The position numbers and the translations under genes were made by a program. 64,000 bases of DNA from Deinococcus aestuarii (lineage in GTDB: Bacteria > Deinococcota > Deinococci > Deinococcales > Deinococcaceae): contig NZ_JAHKSN010000012.1 of NCBI RefSeq assembly GCF_018863415.1, positions 61,691 to 125,690 on the forward strand, read 5' to 3'. Below are positions 44,121-55,518 of this stretch, piece after piece. Below the pieces are notes generated by a model. It had not been told where the DNA came from. It saw only the letters and a list, made by a program, of their open reading frames with translations, and ran no database searches. Each line of letters starts with the position of its first letter. Within the stretch, counting starts at the first letter, position 1.

Positions 44121-44551
44121 GGGTCTCCTCCGTCTTTCTCGTGGGGGCGGGGCATGGCGTCGGGGATGGTGGGCTCCGTGTCCGGGGCCGTGGTGGTCAC
44201 GACGACGCGGGGGCTGGAGGCCGGGTCGGGCTGCCGGGCGGGGAGCAGGTCTGCGGCGTGGTCCGGGGCCGCCTCGCCGCCCTCCGGGTGATCTCCGCCC
44301 AGCTCGCGCATCAGGCGCTCGCGGGCGTCAATCTCGTCGTCCACCCGGCGGATGTCGTCGCGGATGCCCTGGAGGATGCCCACGTCGGCCCCCGCGTGAT
44401 ACGAGCGGCCCAGGCGGGCGTAGAGCAAGTCGAGTTCGCGGGTGAGCTGGAACACCTCCAGGCGCAGCCGCGCGACCTGCGCGACCTCCTCGCCCCGGCG
44501 CTGCACCCGCCCGGCCCCCCGGCGCACGCTGTTCAGAAGGTTGTCCAGCAT
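44117..44551 (-). CDS. 144-residue coiled-coil protein
   Basis: Residues 1-85 are helical and charged (RRGEEVAQVARLRLEVFQLTRELDLLYARLGRSYHAG, GIRDDIRRVDDEIDARERLMREL) with a strong heptad pattern. The rest is Pro/Asp-rich and disordered. It has no signal peptide and lies 44 bases after the debranching-enzyme gene, perhaps on the same message. The family is unknown to me. Confidence 0.65.
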   Translation of the reverse strand: MLDNLLNSVRRGAGRVQRRGEEVAQVARLRLEVFQLTRELDLLYARLGRSYHAGADVGILQGIRDDIRRVDDEIDARERLMRELGGDHPEGGEAAPDHAADLLPARQPDPASSPRVVVTTTAPDTEPTIPDAMPRPHEKDGGDP

Positions 44552-44595
44552 GGCGTGATTCTCGCCCCCCCTCCCGGAAGGCGGGTGAGCGGGCG

Positions 44596-46461
44596 TTAAA
44601 GGACCGTCACGCCCGCCGCCTCCCGCTCCACGGGCTCGGCGAGCAGGTGCGCGAGCGCGAGGGGAATCGCCGCGTCCCAACCCTGCGGGTGGCAGGCGGC
44701 GGGATAGGGGACGGGCGGCCCGTCCTCCCGGGGAAAGCCCGCGAACAGCTCGCTCAGGCGGTGATCGGGCGCCCAGCGGGCCGCGTCGAACAGCGCCCGG
44801 GTCACCTGCCGGGCCTGGGCGTGCAGGCCGTAGCGCGCCATCCCCAGCGCCGCGACCGCCGTGTCGTGCGGCCACACGCTGCCGTTGTGGTAGGAGACCG
44901 GGTTGTAACGGGGCTCGTTCACCCCCAGTGTGCGGATGCCCCAGCCGCTCCAGAGCTCTTCCCCCAGAGCGGTGCGGGCGACCTGCTCGGCGTACTCGGG
45001 GGGGATAATTCCCGTCCAGAGCGTGTGGGCCGGGTTGGAGACGAGTACCCGCAGGGGCCGCTTGTCCCCGTTCAGGCCGTGGACGTAGGAGCCGCGCTCG
45101 GGCCACCAGAAGGCGCGCTGGAAGGTCTCGCGCAGGGTCTGGGCCCGCTCCTCCCACTCCGCCGCTCTTTCCGGCTCGCCCAGCTCGCGGTACATCCGCG
45201 CGGCGGCGAGGTAGGCGGCGTAGGCGTACCCCTGCACCTCGATCACGGCGACGTGCCCGCTCACGTCCACCCCGTCTTCTGTAAAGGTCGAGTCGCCGCT
45301 GTCCTTCCACACCGCGTTCGTGATGCCGTTCGGGTCGGGGGTGTACTCGATCAGGCCGTCGCCGTCCGGGTCGCCCAGGGTGGTGAGCCACTCCAGCGCG
45401 GCCTCCCAGTTCGGGCGCAGCTCACGGGCGAGGTCGGGCCGTTTCTGGCTGAGTTCGCCCACCAGCCACACGAAGAGGGGCGTGGCGTCGGCGGTCGCGT
45501 AGTAGGGGCGGTGCGGCGTGCGGCCCAGCCGGGTGAGTTCGCCCACCCGCTGCTCGTGCATGATCTTGCCGGGCTCCTCCAGCGTCACGGGGTCGTGTTT
45601 CCTCCCCTGCTGCGCGGCCAGGAAGCGGGCGACCGTCACGGCGAGGTCGGGGTGCTGCTCGTGCACGAGGAGGGCGATGATCAGGCTGTCGCGTCCGAAG
45701 GGGGCCACGAACCACGGCAGGCCCGCCGCCGGGAAGGGGCCGAAGTCGGTGTGGAAGCTCAGGCTGCGGAGGTCCTGCACGCTTCGTTCCACGATCTGCG
45801 CGTCGAGAGGGTTGGGCAGCGTGACGGGCGGGCGCAGGGCCGCGTACTCGCGGGCAAGGGCCTCTGGGTCGCCGGGGGTGGGCTCCTCGTCTCCCTGAAG
45901 GGGGAAGACGCTGACCTGAATGTCCGTGTTCCCTTCGATCTCCCAGATGAGCGCCTGACCGTCCCAACTTGGGGTGGGGGAGGCCTGCACGAGCGTCCGG
46001 CAGCGCAGCCCGTCCCCAGCGGTGTAGCTGAACTCCACGCCGCCGGGTAGGGCGCGCGTCACCACCTCCCGCGGGCCCAACCCTTTAGGCCACCCCCGCA
46101 CCTCGAACATGTCGAGGAAGTCGGCGCCGAGTTCGAGGGTGAGGCGGTGGGTGCCGGGCTCGTAGAGGGTCACCCGCAGGTGGTCGCGTACCTCGGTCCC
46201 GGTGACGGTGAGGTCGCGGGTGATGCCGACGCGCATGGTGTAGCCGACGTTCGCGTTCGCCGCCTGCTCGTGCAGCCAGAAGGGCCAGCGTTCGTGCAGG
46301 ACGAGGTGTTGCGGGGGCTGGCCGTCCAGCCGCCAGGCGTAGCGGGAGAGAAAGCGGGTGTCGCGGCGGTATAAGCCCCCCTCCTCGCCGACGGCTTGGT
46401 AATGGCGGTTGCCGACAAGGTAGAGGTCGTTTTCCTTGAGGACGGTGCGGGTGGTCAGCAT
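44596..46461 (-). CDS. Amylo-alpha-1,6-glucosidase-like glycoside hydrolase
   Basis: The 621-residue protein has the N-terminal glycogen-debranching domain (residues 5-195, starting TVLKENDLYLVGN and GLYRRDTRFLSRYAW) and a C-terminal (alpha/alpha)6 catalytic barrel with PWFVAPFGRDSLI, DPDGDGLIEYTPDPNGITNAVWKDSGDS and NPVSYHNGSVWPHDTAVAALG. Such proteins cleave 1,6-linked or other glucosides. It is the fifth gene of a LacI-regulated transport operon and would process the imported oligosaccharide. No signal peptide is seen. True substrate is unknown; the family is broad. Confidence 0.85.
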   Translation of the reverse strand: MLTTRTVLKENDLYLVGNRHYQAVGEEGGLYRRDTRFLSRYAWRLDGQPPQHLVLHERWPFWLHEQAANANVGYTMRVGITRDLTVTGTEVRDHLRVTLYEPGTHRLTLELGADFLDMFEVRGWPKGLGPREVVTRALPGGVEFSYTAGDGLRCRTLVQASPTPSWDGQALIWEIEGNTDIQVSVFPLQGDEEPTPGDPEALAREYAALRPPVTLPNPLDAQIVERSVQDLRSLSFHTDFGPFPAAGLPWFVAPFGRDSLIIALLVHEQHPDLAVTVARFLAAQQGRKHDPVTLEEPGKIMHEQRVGELTRLGRTPHRPYYATADATPLFVWLVGELSQKRPDLARELRPNWEAALEWLTTLGDPDGDGLIEYTPDPNGITNAVWKDSGDSTFTEDGVDVSGHVAVIEVQGYAYAAYLAAARMYRELGEPERAAEWEERAQTLRETFQRAFWWPERGSYVHGLNGDKRPLRVLVSNPAHTLWTGIIPPEYAEQVARTALGEELWSGWGIRTLGVNEPRYNPVSYHNGSVWPHDTAVAALGMARYGLHAQARQVTRALFDAARWAPDHRLSELFAGFPREDGPPVPYPAACHPQGWDAAIPLALAHLLAEPVEREAAGVTVL

Positions 46462-46495
46462 GGGGGTCTTTCTGGAGAGGGAAGAGGGGGAAGGT

Positions 46496-48033
<1,538 letters not shown>

Positions 48034-48037
<4 letters not shown>

Positions 48038-49131
48038 TGCGCCTCCGGGGCCACGAAGAATCTGCGCTGGAGAAAGACCATCAGCAGGATGATCAGTGCC
48101 AGGATGATCGCCGCCGCCGCCGCCATGTTCACGGGCGCGGCCCCCGACTTGAAGGTGTTGGTGTACACGTAATACGCCAGCGTGATCAGCGTCTCCTGGG
48201 GCGCCGCGCTCCCGATCACCGCCACCTGGTCGAACATCTGCATGGTCCCGATCAGGCTGATGGTCACCACGTAAAAGGTCACCGGGCGCAGCATAGGGAC
48301 CGTCACCCGCAGCAGCTTCTGGGCGGGCGTCGCCCCGTCGATGTCGGCGGCCTCGTACAGCGCGGCGGGGATGTTCTGGAGACCCGCCAGGAAAAACAGC
48401 ATGAGCGTCGGAATGGTCGTGAAGGTGTTCATGATGACGACGACGAGGAGCGGCATACTCAGCACCCGCACGCCCCCGATGCTGAGCCACGAGTCCGAGA
48501 AGTACTGGAAGTCGTAGGGCTGCACGTCGCGGGCCCCGACGACGCCCAGCACGTTCAGGCCCAGGGTGACGGCCAGGGCGATCAGCGCGCTCATCGCCGC
48601 CAGCGCCGGGTCAAACCACTTCGCGGGCAGCTTGCGCGACCGCTCGAACAGCACCTGCGCGACCTGCACGGCGATCATCACGCCCAGGAAGGTCAGGATC
48701 AGCGGCAGGTACGTCAGCCACTGGGTGATCAGGTAATTGACCACGCCGCGCCGCTGAAACAGCCACAGGAAGATCAGGGTGATGACCACCGAACTCGTGA
48801 TGCTGGGCATGTACCACGCCGAACGGAAGAACGACTGCCCCTTGATCTTGTTGTTCAGGGCCACGGCCATCAGGAGCGAGCCGACCGTTTGCAGCACCGT
48901 CACCAGGATGGAGAACACCAGCGTGTTCGCCAGCGCCCGCTGGAAGAGCGAGTCGCCCAGCACGTCCAGGTACGGTTTTATGCCAATCACTCGGGCGTCG
49001 TTGAACAGGTTGAAGTCGGTGAAGGAGTAATAGATCGCCCGGGCGAAGGCGTAGAAGAAGAACACCAGGATGGTGATCAGAAACGGCGCCAGGAACAGGA
49101 ACGCGGTGGCGGTCTGACCTTTTCGGAACAT
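48034..49131 (-). CDS. Sugar ABC transporter permease, MalF/UgpA-like
   Basis: The 365-residue protein has six or more spans, from FLFLAPFLITILVFFFYAFARAIYYSFTDF at the start to the EAA loop LYEAADIDGATPAQKLLRVTVPMLRPVTFY. Between spans there is a soluble segment near residue 185-230. It pairs with the MalG-like protein and needs an MsiK-type ATPase, which is not in the window. It follows the binding-protein gene across a 78-base spacer with a strong hairpin. Confidence 0.9.
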
Positions 49132-49157
49132 GGGAGGCCTCCCCGGCCGGAATGCAG

Positions 49158-49196
49158 GCGGGGTCGGGAGAACGCACGGCCTCCTCCCGACCCCGC
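49158..49196 (-). promoter_or_regulatory. Intercistronic 13-bp hairpin between binding protein and permease genes
   Basis: GCGGGGTCGGGAG (49158-49170) is perfectly complementary to 49184-49196 across a 13-base loop. No T run follows on the minus strand. Such hairpins between a binding-protein gene and its permease genes protect the upstream message or reduce read-through, giving more binding protein. Confidence 0.65.
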
Positions 49197-49209
49197 GGAC
49201 TTCGGGGCC

Positions 49210-50427
49210 TTACCGGCTCTGGAGGGTCGCCATGTCCTGCTGCGCCTTCTTCAGCGCGTTGGCGGCACTCTGCTGACCGCTGAGCGCGGCGGCCAGCGCG
49301 GCGTTGATGGGCTTGGCCCAGTCCGGCCCCTTGGGCCCGAAGGTGTAGGGGGCGACGTTGCCGTCCGACGCGCCCGCGAAGACGGCGGCGGCGTTCTGGG
49401 CCTCCGGGGTGGTCTTCTTGAAGAAGGGGTTGTTCGCCAGGGCGGTGCGGCTGGGGATGGCGATGCCCTGATCCAGCACGTACTGCTGCACCTGCGGGCC
49501 CGTCAGGATGTTCAGGACCTTGAGGGCGTTGGCCCGGTTCTTGGAGTTGGCATTCACCGCCCAGCCGACCGTGTAGATGAAGTTGCCGCGCTTGCCGGTG
49601 CGGTCGGCCTTGGGCATCAGCGCCGTGCCGTACTTCAGGTTGGGGGCGTTGTCCTTGAGGAAGCCGGTGATCCAGTTGCCCTCGATGGCGACGGCGACCT
49701 TGCCGGTGGCGAGGCAGCCGCCCGACCAGTCCTGCGAAATCTCGCTGGGCTGGATGCCCACCTTGTCCTTCGTCAGGCCGGTGTACCAGTTGAAGGCCGC
49801 CTGGAAGGCCGGGTCGAGCAGGTTGGTCTTGCCGTTCGCGCCGAACTGCTTCCAGCCCGCGCCGATGGCAAAGGCCCCCATCCGCGCGTAGTCGGGCGCG
49901 AGGCAGATGCCGTAGTAGTCGCTGCCCAGCGCCTTTTTCAGGTTGGTGAGCTTGGTGGTGAGGCTGCTCCAGGTGTCGTTGTTGTTGGGATACGCAACCT
50001 TGGCCTCGTCGAAGAGGTCCTTGTTGTACACCAGCGTCAGGGTGTTGAAGTCCTTGGGGATGGCGTAGACCTTCCCGTCCCGGGTGAAGGCGTTGGTCAG
50101 GCTCCTGACGAAAGGAGCGGTGCTCACCTGGCCGGTCAGGGGCAACACCTTGCCGGTGGCGATGTAGGTGTCGAGCGTCTCCCCCGGCAGGTAGAACAGG
50201 TCGCCCGCCGAGCCGGAGGCCAGCAGCGTGGTCAGGCCCTGGTTGTAGTCGCCCTGGAGGGCCTGGTACGTCACGGTGACGCCCCTGAGCTGGGGCCGGA
50301 CGTAGCGGTTGATCATCTCCGGGTAGATGGTGTTGTCCTGCCCCGCGTACCCGTTGATCTTGATGGTGCTCTGGGCGGCGGCGCTGGACGCGAGGACGGC
50401 GAGGCTGACGAGCAGGGCGTGTTTCAT
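49210..50427 (-). CDS. Extracellular sugar-binding protein of an ABC transporter
   Basis: The 405-residue protein has a signal peptide (MKHALLVSLAVLASSAAAQ) and the family-1 solute-binding fold, with GDLFYLPGETLDTYIATGKVLPL, GKVYAIPKDFNTLTLVYNKDLFDEA and VGWAVNANSKNRANALKVLNILTGP. It carries oligosaccharides to the two permeases encoded next. AGGAGA precedes the ATG, and it overlaps the lacI stop by four bases, so regulator and binding protein share a message. Confidence 0.92.
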   Translation of the reverse strand: MKHALLVSLAVLASSAAAQSTIKINGYAGQDNTIYPEMINRYVRPQLRGVTVTYQALQGDYNQGLTTLLASGSAGDLFYLPGETLDTYIATGKVLPLTGQVSTAPFVRSLTNAFTRDGKVYAIPKDFNTLTLVYNKDLFDEAKVAYPNNNDTWSSLTTKLTNLKKALGSDYYGICLAPDYARMGAFAIGAGWKQFGANGKTNLLDPAFQAAFNWYTGLTKDKVGIQPSEISQDWSGGCLATGKVAVAIEGNWITGFLKDNAPNLKYGTALMPKADRTGKRGNFIYTVGWAVNANSKNRANALKVLNILTGPQVQQYVLDQGIAIPSRTALANNPFFKKTTPEAQNAAAVFAGASDGNVAPYTFGPKGPDWAKPINAALAAALSGQQSAANALKKAQQDMATLQSR

Positions 50428-51431
50428 ACTTCTCCTCCGGAAAGGGGCGCGCGTGCCACAGGGGCGACGGTCGCGCCGGGGGTCAGGTGAACGGGGATGA
50501 ATTCGCCACGGGGGGGAAGCCCCGAGATGGCCTCGCCGACGAGTTGGAGAGCGGTCGAAGCGATGAGCGGGATGTTCTGCGCCACGGTGGTCAGCCGGAT
50601 GTTGAGCGGCACCTCCGGCAGTCCGTCGAAGCCCACCACGGAAACGTCTTCCGGCACGCGCACGCCCAGGTCCTCCAGGGCGGCGATGGCCCCGATGGCG
50701 CTCTCGTCGCTCTGGGCGAAGAGGCCGGTGAAGCGCGCGCCGTCCTCCCAGGCCCGGCGGACGGCCCGGTAACCGCCGAGGACGGTGAAGTCGCTCGGCA
50801 GCGACCCGACCCGCGCCCCCGCCCCCCGTGCCGTCCCCACGAAGCCCCGCCCCCGGTCCTGGGCCACCTGGCTGGTTCCTTCGCCCAGGTACATCAGGTC
50901 GCGGTGCCCGGCCTCCAGCAGGTGCCGCGCCGCGAGGGCCCCGCCCTCCTCGTCGTGGGGGGCGACCCAGAAGAAGTCGGGGTGGTGACCGATCAGGACG
51001 GAGGGCACGCCCGCCCGCCGCAGGAAGTCGAGCCGCCGGTCCTCGTCCTGCTGCGCGTGCATCACCAGGACCGCCGTGGGCAGGTGGGGCAGGTTCCACA
51101 CCTCGGTCCGCAGCCCTACGAGCTGCACGCCTTGCAGGGCGGTGTGGCTCTCCAGCGCCTCACGGAACAGGATGTAGTACGGGTGGAGCATCGGGTCGTC
51201 GCGGTCCAGCAGCAGCCCCAGCGTCTGCCCCTTGCGCCAGCTCAGGTGCCGGGCGGCGGGGTCGGGGCTGTACCCCATCCGCTGCATGACCTCCTGCACC
51301 CGCTCGCGCGTGCCCGCCGCGACGGTGCGGTGCCCGTTGAGCACGCGGCTCACCGTGCCCTTGCTCACGCCCGCCGCAACAGCGATGTCGTTGATGGTGG
51401 GGCGCGGGAGCAGATCGGTCACTGGGAACAC
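50424..51431 (-). CDS. LacI-family transcriptional regulator
   Basis: The 335-residue regulator has the HTH at residues 12-34 (TINDIAVAAGVSKGTVSRVL), the hinge helix region and a sugar-binding domain containing LFAQSDESAIGAIAALEDLGVRVPEDVSVVGFDGLPEV. It is the first gene of the transport operon and two LacI-type palindromes lie in its promoter, so it represses itself and the operon until sugar binds. The start is GTG 51431. The residue after the HTH, GTVSRVL, is the usual CG-centre contact. Confidence 0.93.
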   Translation of the reverse strand: MFPVTDLLPRPTINDIAVAAGVSKGTVSRVLNGHRTVAAGTRERVQEVMQRMGYSPDPAARHLSWRKGQTLGLLLDRDDPMLHPYYILFREALESHTALQGVQLVGLRTEVWNLPHLPTAVLVMHAQQDEDRRLDFLRRAGVPSVLIGHHPDFFWVAPHDEEGGALAARHLLEAGHRDLMYLGEGTSQVAQDRGRGFVGTARGAGARVGSLPSDFTVLGGYRAVRRAWEDGARFTGLFAQSDESAIGAIAALEDLGVRVPEDVSVVGFDGLPEVPLNIRLTTVAQNIPLIASTALQLVGEAISGLPPRGEFIPVHLTPGATVAPVARAPLSGGEV

Positions 51432-51452
51432 CTCATCGGGAGTCGGCCCTTC

Positions 51453-51466
51453 TGTAACCGGTTACA
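51453..51466. promoter_or_regulatory. LacI-type operator O2
   Basis: TGTAACCGGTTACA is a perfect 14-bp palindrome with the CG centre of LacI/GalR operators, in the leader of the lacI gene and 64 bp from a second copy. Confidence 0.85.
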
Positions 51467-51516
51467 AACTCATCAGACCAAAACCAAGGCACCAAGGGCT
51501 GCCCCAGCAAAGGTTT

Positions 51517-51530
51517 TGTAATCGGTTACA
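51517..51530. promoter_or_regulatory. LacI-type operator O1 over the transcription start
   Basis: TGTAATCGGTTACA, one base from perfect symmetry, lies directly downstream of the -10 box. Repressor bound here would block RNA polymerase. Confidence 0.85.
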
Positions 51531-51535
51531 AGCCT

Positions 51536-51563
51536 ATTCTGCACCTCTGCCCGGAGTTGTCAA
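51536..51563 (-). promoter_or_regulatory. Sigma-70-type promoter of the lacI-transport operon
   Basis: On the minus strand TTGACA (51558-51563) is followed after 16 bases by CAGAAT (51536-51541). The predicted start falls at about 51529, inside operator O1. Confidence 0.7.
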
Positions 51564-51616
51564 GACGTCTTGGTGCGTGAGGGCTTGCCTCTTCCGGTCC
51601 TCGTCAGGCGCTCCTC

Positions 51617-53803
51617 TCAACCCTCCCCCGGGCCCTCGGCGAGGAGGCGGAAGGAGCCCTCCAAGGTCGCCGAACTGTCCTCGCCGACCCAGACGAGGAA
51701 CTCGCCCGGCTCCAGCACGGGGGTTCCCGTCTCGTCGTAGAAGCTCAGGTCGTCTGCCATCAGGGTGAAGGCCACCTGCCGACAGGCGTCGGGCTCCAGC
51801 GCGACCCGCTCGAACCCTCTCAGCTCCCGGACGGGACGGGTGCGGCTGGCGACCACATCCCGCAGGTAGAGCTGGGCTACCGTCTCACCCGCCAGCTCGC
51901 CCACGTTCTTCACCGCGACGGTGACGCGGACGGGCTGCCCCAGGGGAACCTCGGTGTCCACCCGCAGGTCGGAATAGGCGAAGCGTGTGTAACTCAGCCC
52001 GAAGCCGAAGGGGAAGAGGGGCGAGTCCAACTCGTCGCTCAGCCGGTAGGCCTGCGGGAAGGTCGCCAGGGGCCTTCCCGTCGGTTTGAAGTTGTAGTGA
52101 GCCGGAAGCTGCCCGGTCTGGCGCGGGAGGCTGGCCGGGAGGTGCCCGCTGGGGTTGACCAAGCCGTACAGAATTTCGGCCACGGCCTCACCGCCGCAGA
52201 CGCCCGGATGCCAGGCGAGCAGCACCGCCTCCGAGGCGCGCACGACCCGGGTGAGGACCAGCGGGCGGCCAGAGAAAACGACGGTCACGACCCGAACCCC
52301 GAGGGCGTGCAGCGCCTCCAGCGTCTCCGGTTGCCCGGCGGGCAGGTCCAGGCTGGCGACGCTGTGGTCCTCGCCGCTGCGGGTGGGCGTCTCGCCGAGG
52401 GCCACGATCACGACATCGGTGTGCCGGGCCCAGTCCAGCGCCTCGTCGATGTTGGCGGTGTGCCAGACCTCGTGCGGGCCGGGGTGGACCTTTCGCACGG
52501 CCTCCAGCAGCGTGGGTACGTCCCCCGCCTCGCCGTCGAGGGTCCAGGTGCCGAACAGCTGCTCGCGCCAGGTGGCCGCCACCCCGAACACGCCCACCCG
52601 GGTTCCGGCGCCCAGCGGCAGGAGGTCGCCCCGGTTCTGGAGGAGGACCGGGCTGCGGCGGGCGAGGTCCAGCGTCGTGGCGCGGTGCTCGGGGGTGAAG
52701 TGCGCGCGGGCCGCCTCGCCCTCGTCCGCGTAGGGCCGCTCGAACAGCCCCAGCCTGAACTTGAGGGTCAGGACACGCCTCACCGCCTCGTCCAGCCTCT
52801 CCGGGGGCACCCGTCCGGACCGGATCAGCTCCGGCAGATGCTCCCGGTAGAGCCCACTCACCATATCCACGTCGTTCCCCGCCAGGAACGCCTGCCGGGC
52901 GGCCTCCTCCCCGTCCCCGGCGACCCCGTGGCGGGTGAGTTCCAGCACACCCTCCCAGTCGGTGACGAGGACCCCCTCGAAGCCCAGGTCGTCCCGCAGG
53001 CTGCGGCGCAGCAGGCCAGGACTTGCCGCGACGGGCAGGCCGTTCAGGTCGCAAAAGGCGCTCATGACGCTCGCCACGCCCGCCCCCACCGCCGCGCGGA
53101 AGGGGGGGAGGTGGACGTTTTGCAGGGTGTAGGCGCTGATCTCCAGCGTGTTGTAGTCCCGCCCGCCCTCGACCGCGCCGTAGCCGACGAAGTGCTTGGC
53201 GCAGGCGGCCACGTGCTCCCCGTCGCCGAGGTCGTCTCCCTGGTAGCCGCGCACGGCGGCCTTGGCGAGACGGGCGGCCAGGTACGGGTCCTCGCCGAAG
53301 CCTTCCGCGATCCGGCCCCAGCGCCCGTCGCGGGCGATGTCGAGCATGGGGGTGAAGACCCAGGTGATTCCGTCCGCCCGCGCCTCCCGCGCCGCGACCT
53401 CCGCGCAGCGCCGGACGTGTTCGGGGGACCAACTGGCGGCCTGCCCCAGTGGGATGGGTGCAACCGTCCGGTGCCCGTGAATCACGTCCCGGGCGAACAG
53501 CAGGGGGATACCCAGGCGCGACTCCTTGACGGCGACTTGTTGCAGCCGGTTTAAGGCCTGCGCCCGCACCTGCTCCTGGCGGTCGTTGCCCGCGGTGGCG
53601 CTGCTGGCGACGATAGCACTTCCCACCCGGCCCAGGCGGATGTCGTCGGCGTCCGCGTCCCCCAGGTTGTGACCCTGGTGGAGTTGCCCGACCTTCTCCT
53701 CCAGGGTCATCCGGGCGAGCAGGGCCTCGACCCGCCCCGCCACCGTCCGTAAGGTCCGCCCGTCTGCCCCCAGGTTCTCGTCTCGTTCTCCACGTTCTGC
53801 CAT
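51617..53803 (-). CDS. Glycoside hydrolase family 3 beta-glucosidase
   Basis: The 728-residue protein has the GH3 barrel with RDVIHGHRTVAPIPLGQAASW, HVAACAKHFVGYGAVEGGRDYN and the nucleophile in LVTDWEGV, then the second domain with VFGVAATW and VVTVVFSGRPLVL, and a C-terminal fibronectin-III-like domain (VRVTVAVKNVGELAGETVAQLYLRD). It releases glucose or xylose from the non-reducing end of beta-glycosides. No signal peptide is seen. ATG 53803 gives the usual GH3 length. It is upstream of and codirectional with the LacI operon, so probably serves the same sugars. Confidence 0.92.
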   Translation of the reverse strand: MAERGERDENLGADGRTLRTVAGRVEALLARMTLEEKVGQLHQGHNLGDADADDIRLGRVGSAIVASSATAGNDRQEQVRAQALNRLQQVAVKESRLGIPLLFARDVIHGHRTVAPIPLGQAASWSPEHVRRCAEVAAREARADGITWVFTPMLDIARDGRWGRIAEGFGEDPYLAARLAKAAVRGYQGDDLGDGEHVAACAKHFVGYGAVEGGRDYNTLEISAYTLQNVHLPPFRAAVGAGVASVMSAFCDLNGLPVAASPGLLRRSLRDDLGFEGVLVTDWEGVLELTRHGVAGDGEEAARQAFLAGNDVDMVSGLYREHLPELIRSGRVPPERLDEAVRRVLTLKFRLGLFERPYADEGEAARAHFTPEHRATTLDLARRSPVLLQNRGDLLPLGAGTRVGVFGVAATWREQLFGTWTLDGEAGDVPTLLEAVRKVHPGPHEVWHTANIDEALDWARHTDVVIVALGETPTRSGEDHSVASLDLPAGQPETLEALHALGVRVVTVVFSGRPLVLTRVVRASEAVLLAWHPGVCGGEAVAEILYGLVNPSGHLPASLPRQTGQLPAHYNFKPTGRPLATFPQAYRLSDELDSPLFPFGFGLSYTRFAYSDLRVDTEVPLGQPVRVTVAVKNVGELAGETVAQLYLRDVVASRTRPVRELRGFERVALEPDACRQVAFTLMADDLSFYDETGTPVLEPGEFLVWVGEDSSATLEGSFRLLAEGPGEG

Positions 53804-53906
53804 AACCGGGCCCATTCTGGTCGAACGGGGCGGGGAACCTCGCGGGCGAGCCCGGTTCCACCGACTCATCCCTCGGGCCGGACCTCCTTCCCACCCCCGG
53901 CGGCGG

Positions 53907-53912
53907 TAGATT
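53907..53912 (+). promoter_or_regulatory. Leaderless -10 element for xdhC
   Basis: TAGATT is followed by eight bases and ATG 53921. Confidence 0.5.
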
Positions 53913-53920
53913 GAAGCCAC

Positions 53921-55063
<1,143 letters not shown>

Positions 55064-55110
55064 CGGAGCCGGAAAGGTCCCGAGCCTCCCGTCTCGCCCC
55101 GCCGCCGTCC

Positions 55111-55116
55111 TATCTT
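55111..55116 (+). promoter_or_regulatory. Leaderless -10 element for the DUF454 gene
   Basis: TATCTT is followed by six bases and ATG 55123. Confidence 0.5.
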
Positions 55117-55122
55117 GAGAGC

Positions 55123-55518
55123 ATGGCCCGCCGACCCCCGCCCGCGTCACGCCTCGCCCGGCCCCTGTGGGTGGCGCTGGGCTTTGTGCTGATGGGGTTG
55201 GGCGTCCTGGGGCTGATCCTGCCGGGCCTGCCCGGGACGGTGTGGTTCATCCTCGCGGCGGCCTGCTTCGCGCGGGGCAATCCCAAATGGGAGGCGTGGC
55301 TGCTCTCGCGGCCCGTGGTCGGCGAACTCGTGCGCGACTACCGGGCGGGGCGCGGAATGCCGCTGCGGGCGAAGTGGATCGCCTGCACCTGCATCGCGGT
55401 GGCGGTGGGATTCAGCCTGCCGCGCATTCCAGTGCTCGCCGGACAGGTCGCGTGGGTGCTCGTGGGCGCGGCGGGCGTCCTCTTCCTCACCCTGCGCGTG
55501 CCGACGCGCCGACCTTGA
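55123..55518 (+). CDS. DUF454/YbaN-like small membrane protein
   Basis: The 131-residue protein has three or four spans (residues 14-40, 40-52 and 85-125) and the family phrases LGVLGLILPGLPGTVWFILAAACFARGNPKWEAWLL. YbaN family proteins are inner membrane proteins of unknown role. Its TGA overlaps the TTG start of the next gene. Confidence 0.85.
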   Translation: MARRPPPASRLARPLWVALGFVLMGLGVLGLILPGLPGTVWFILAAACFARGNPKWEAWLLSRPVVGELVRDYRAGRGMPLRAKWIACTCIAVAVGFSLPRIPVLAGQVAWVLVGAAGVLFLTLRVPTRRP

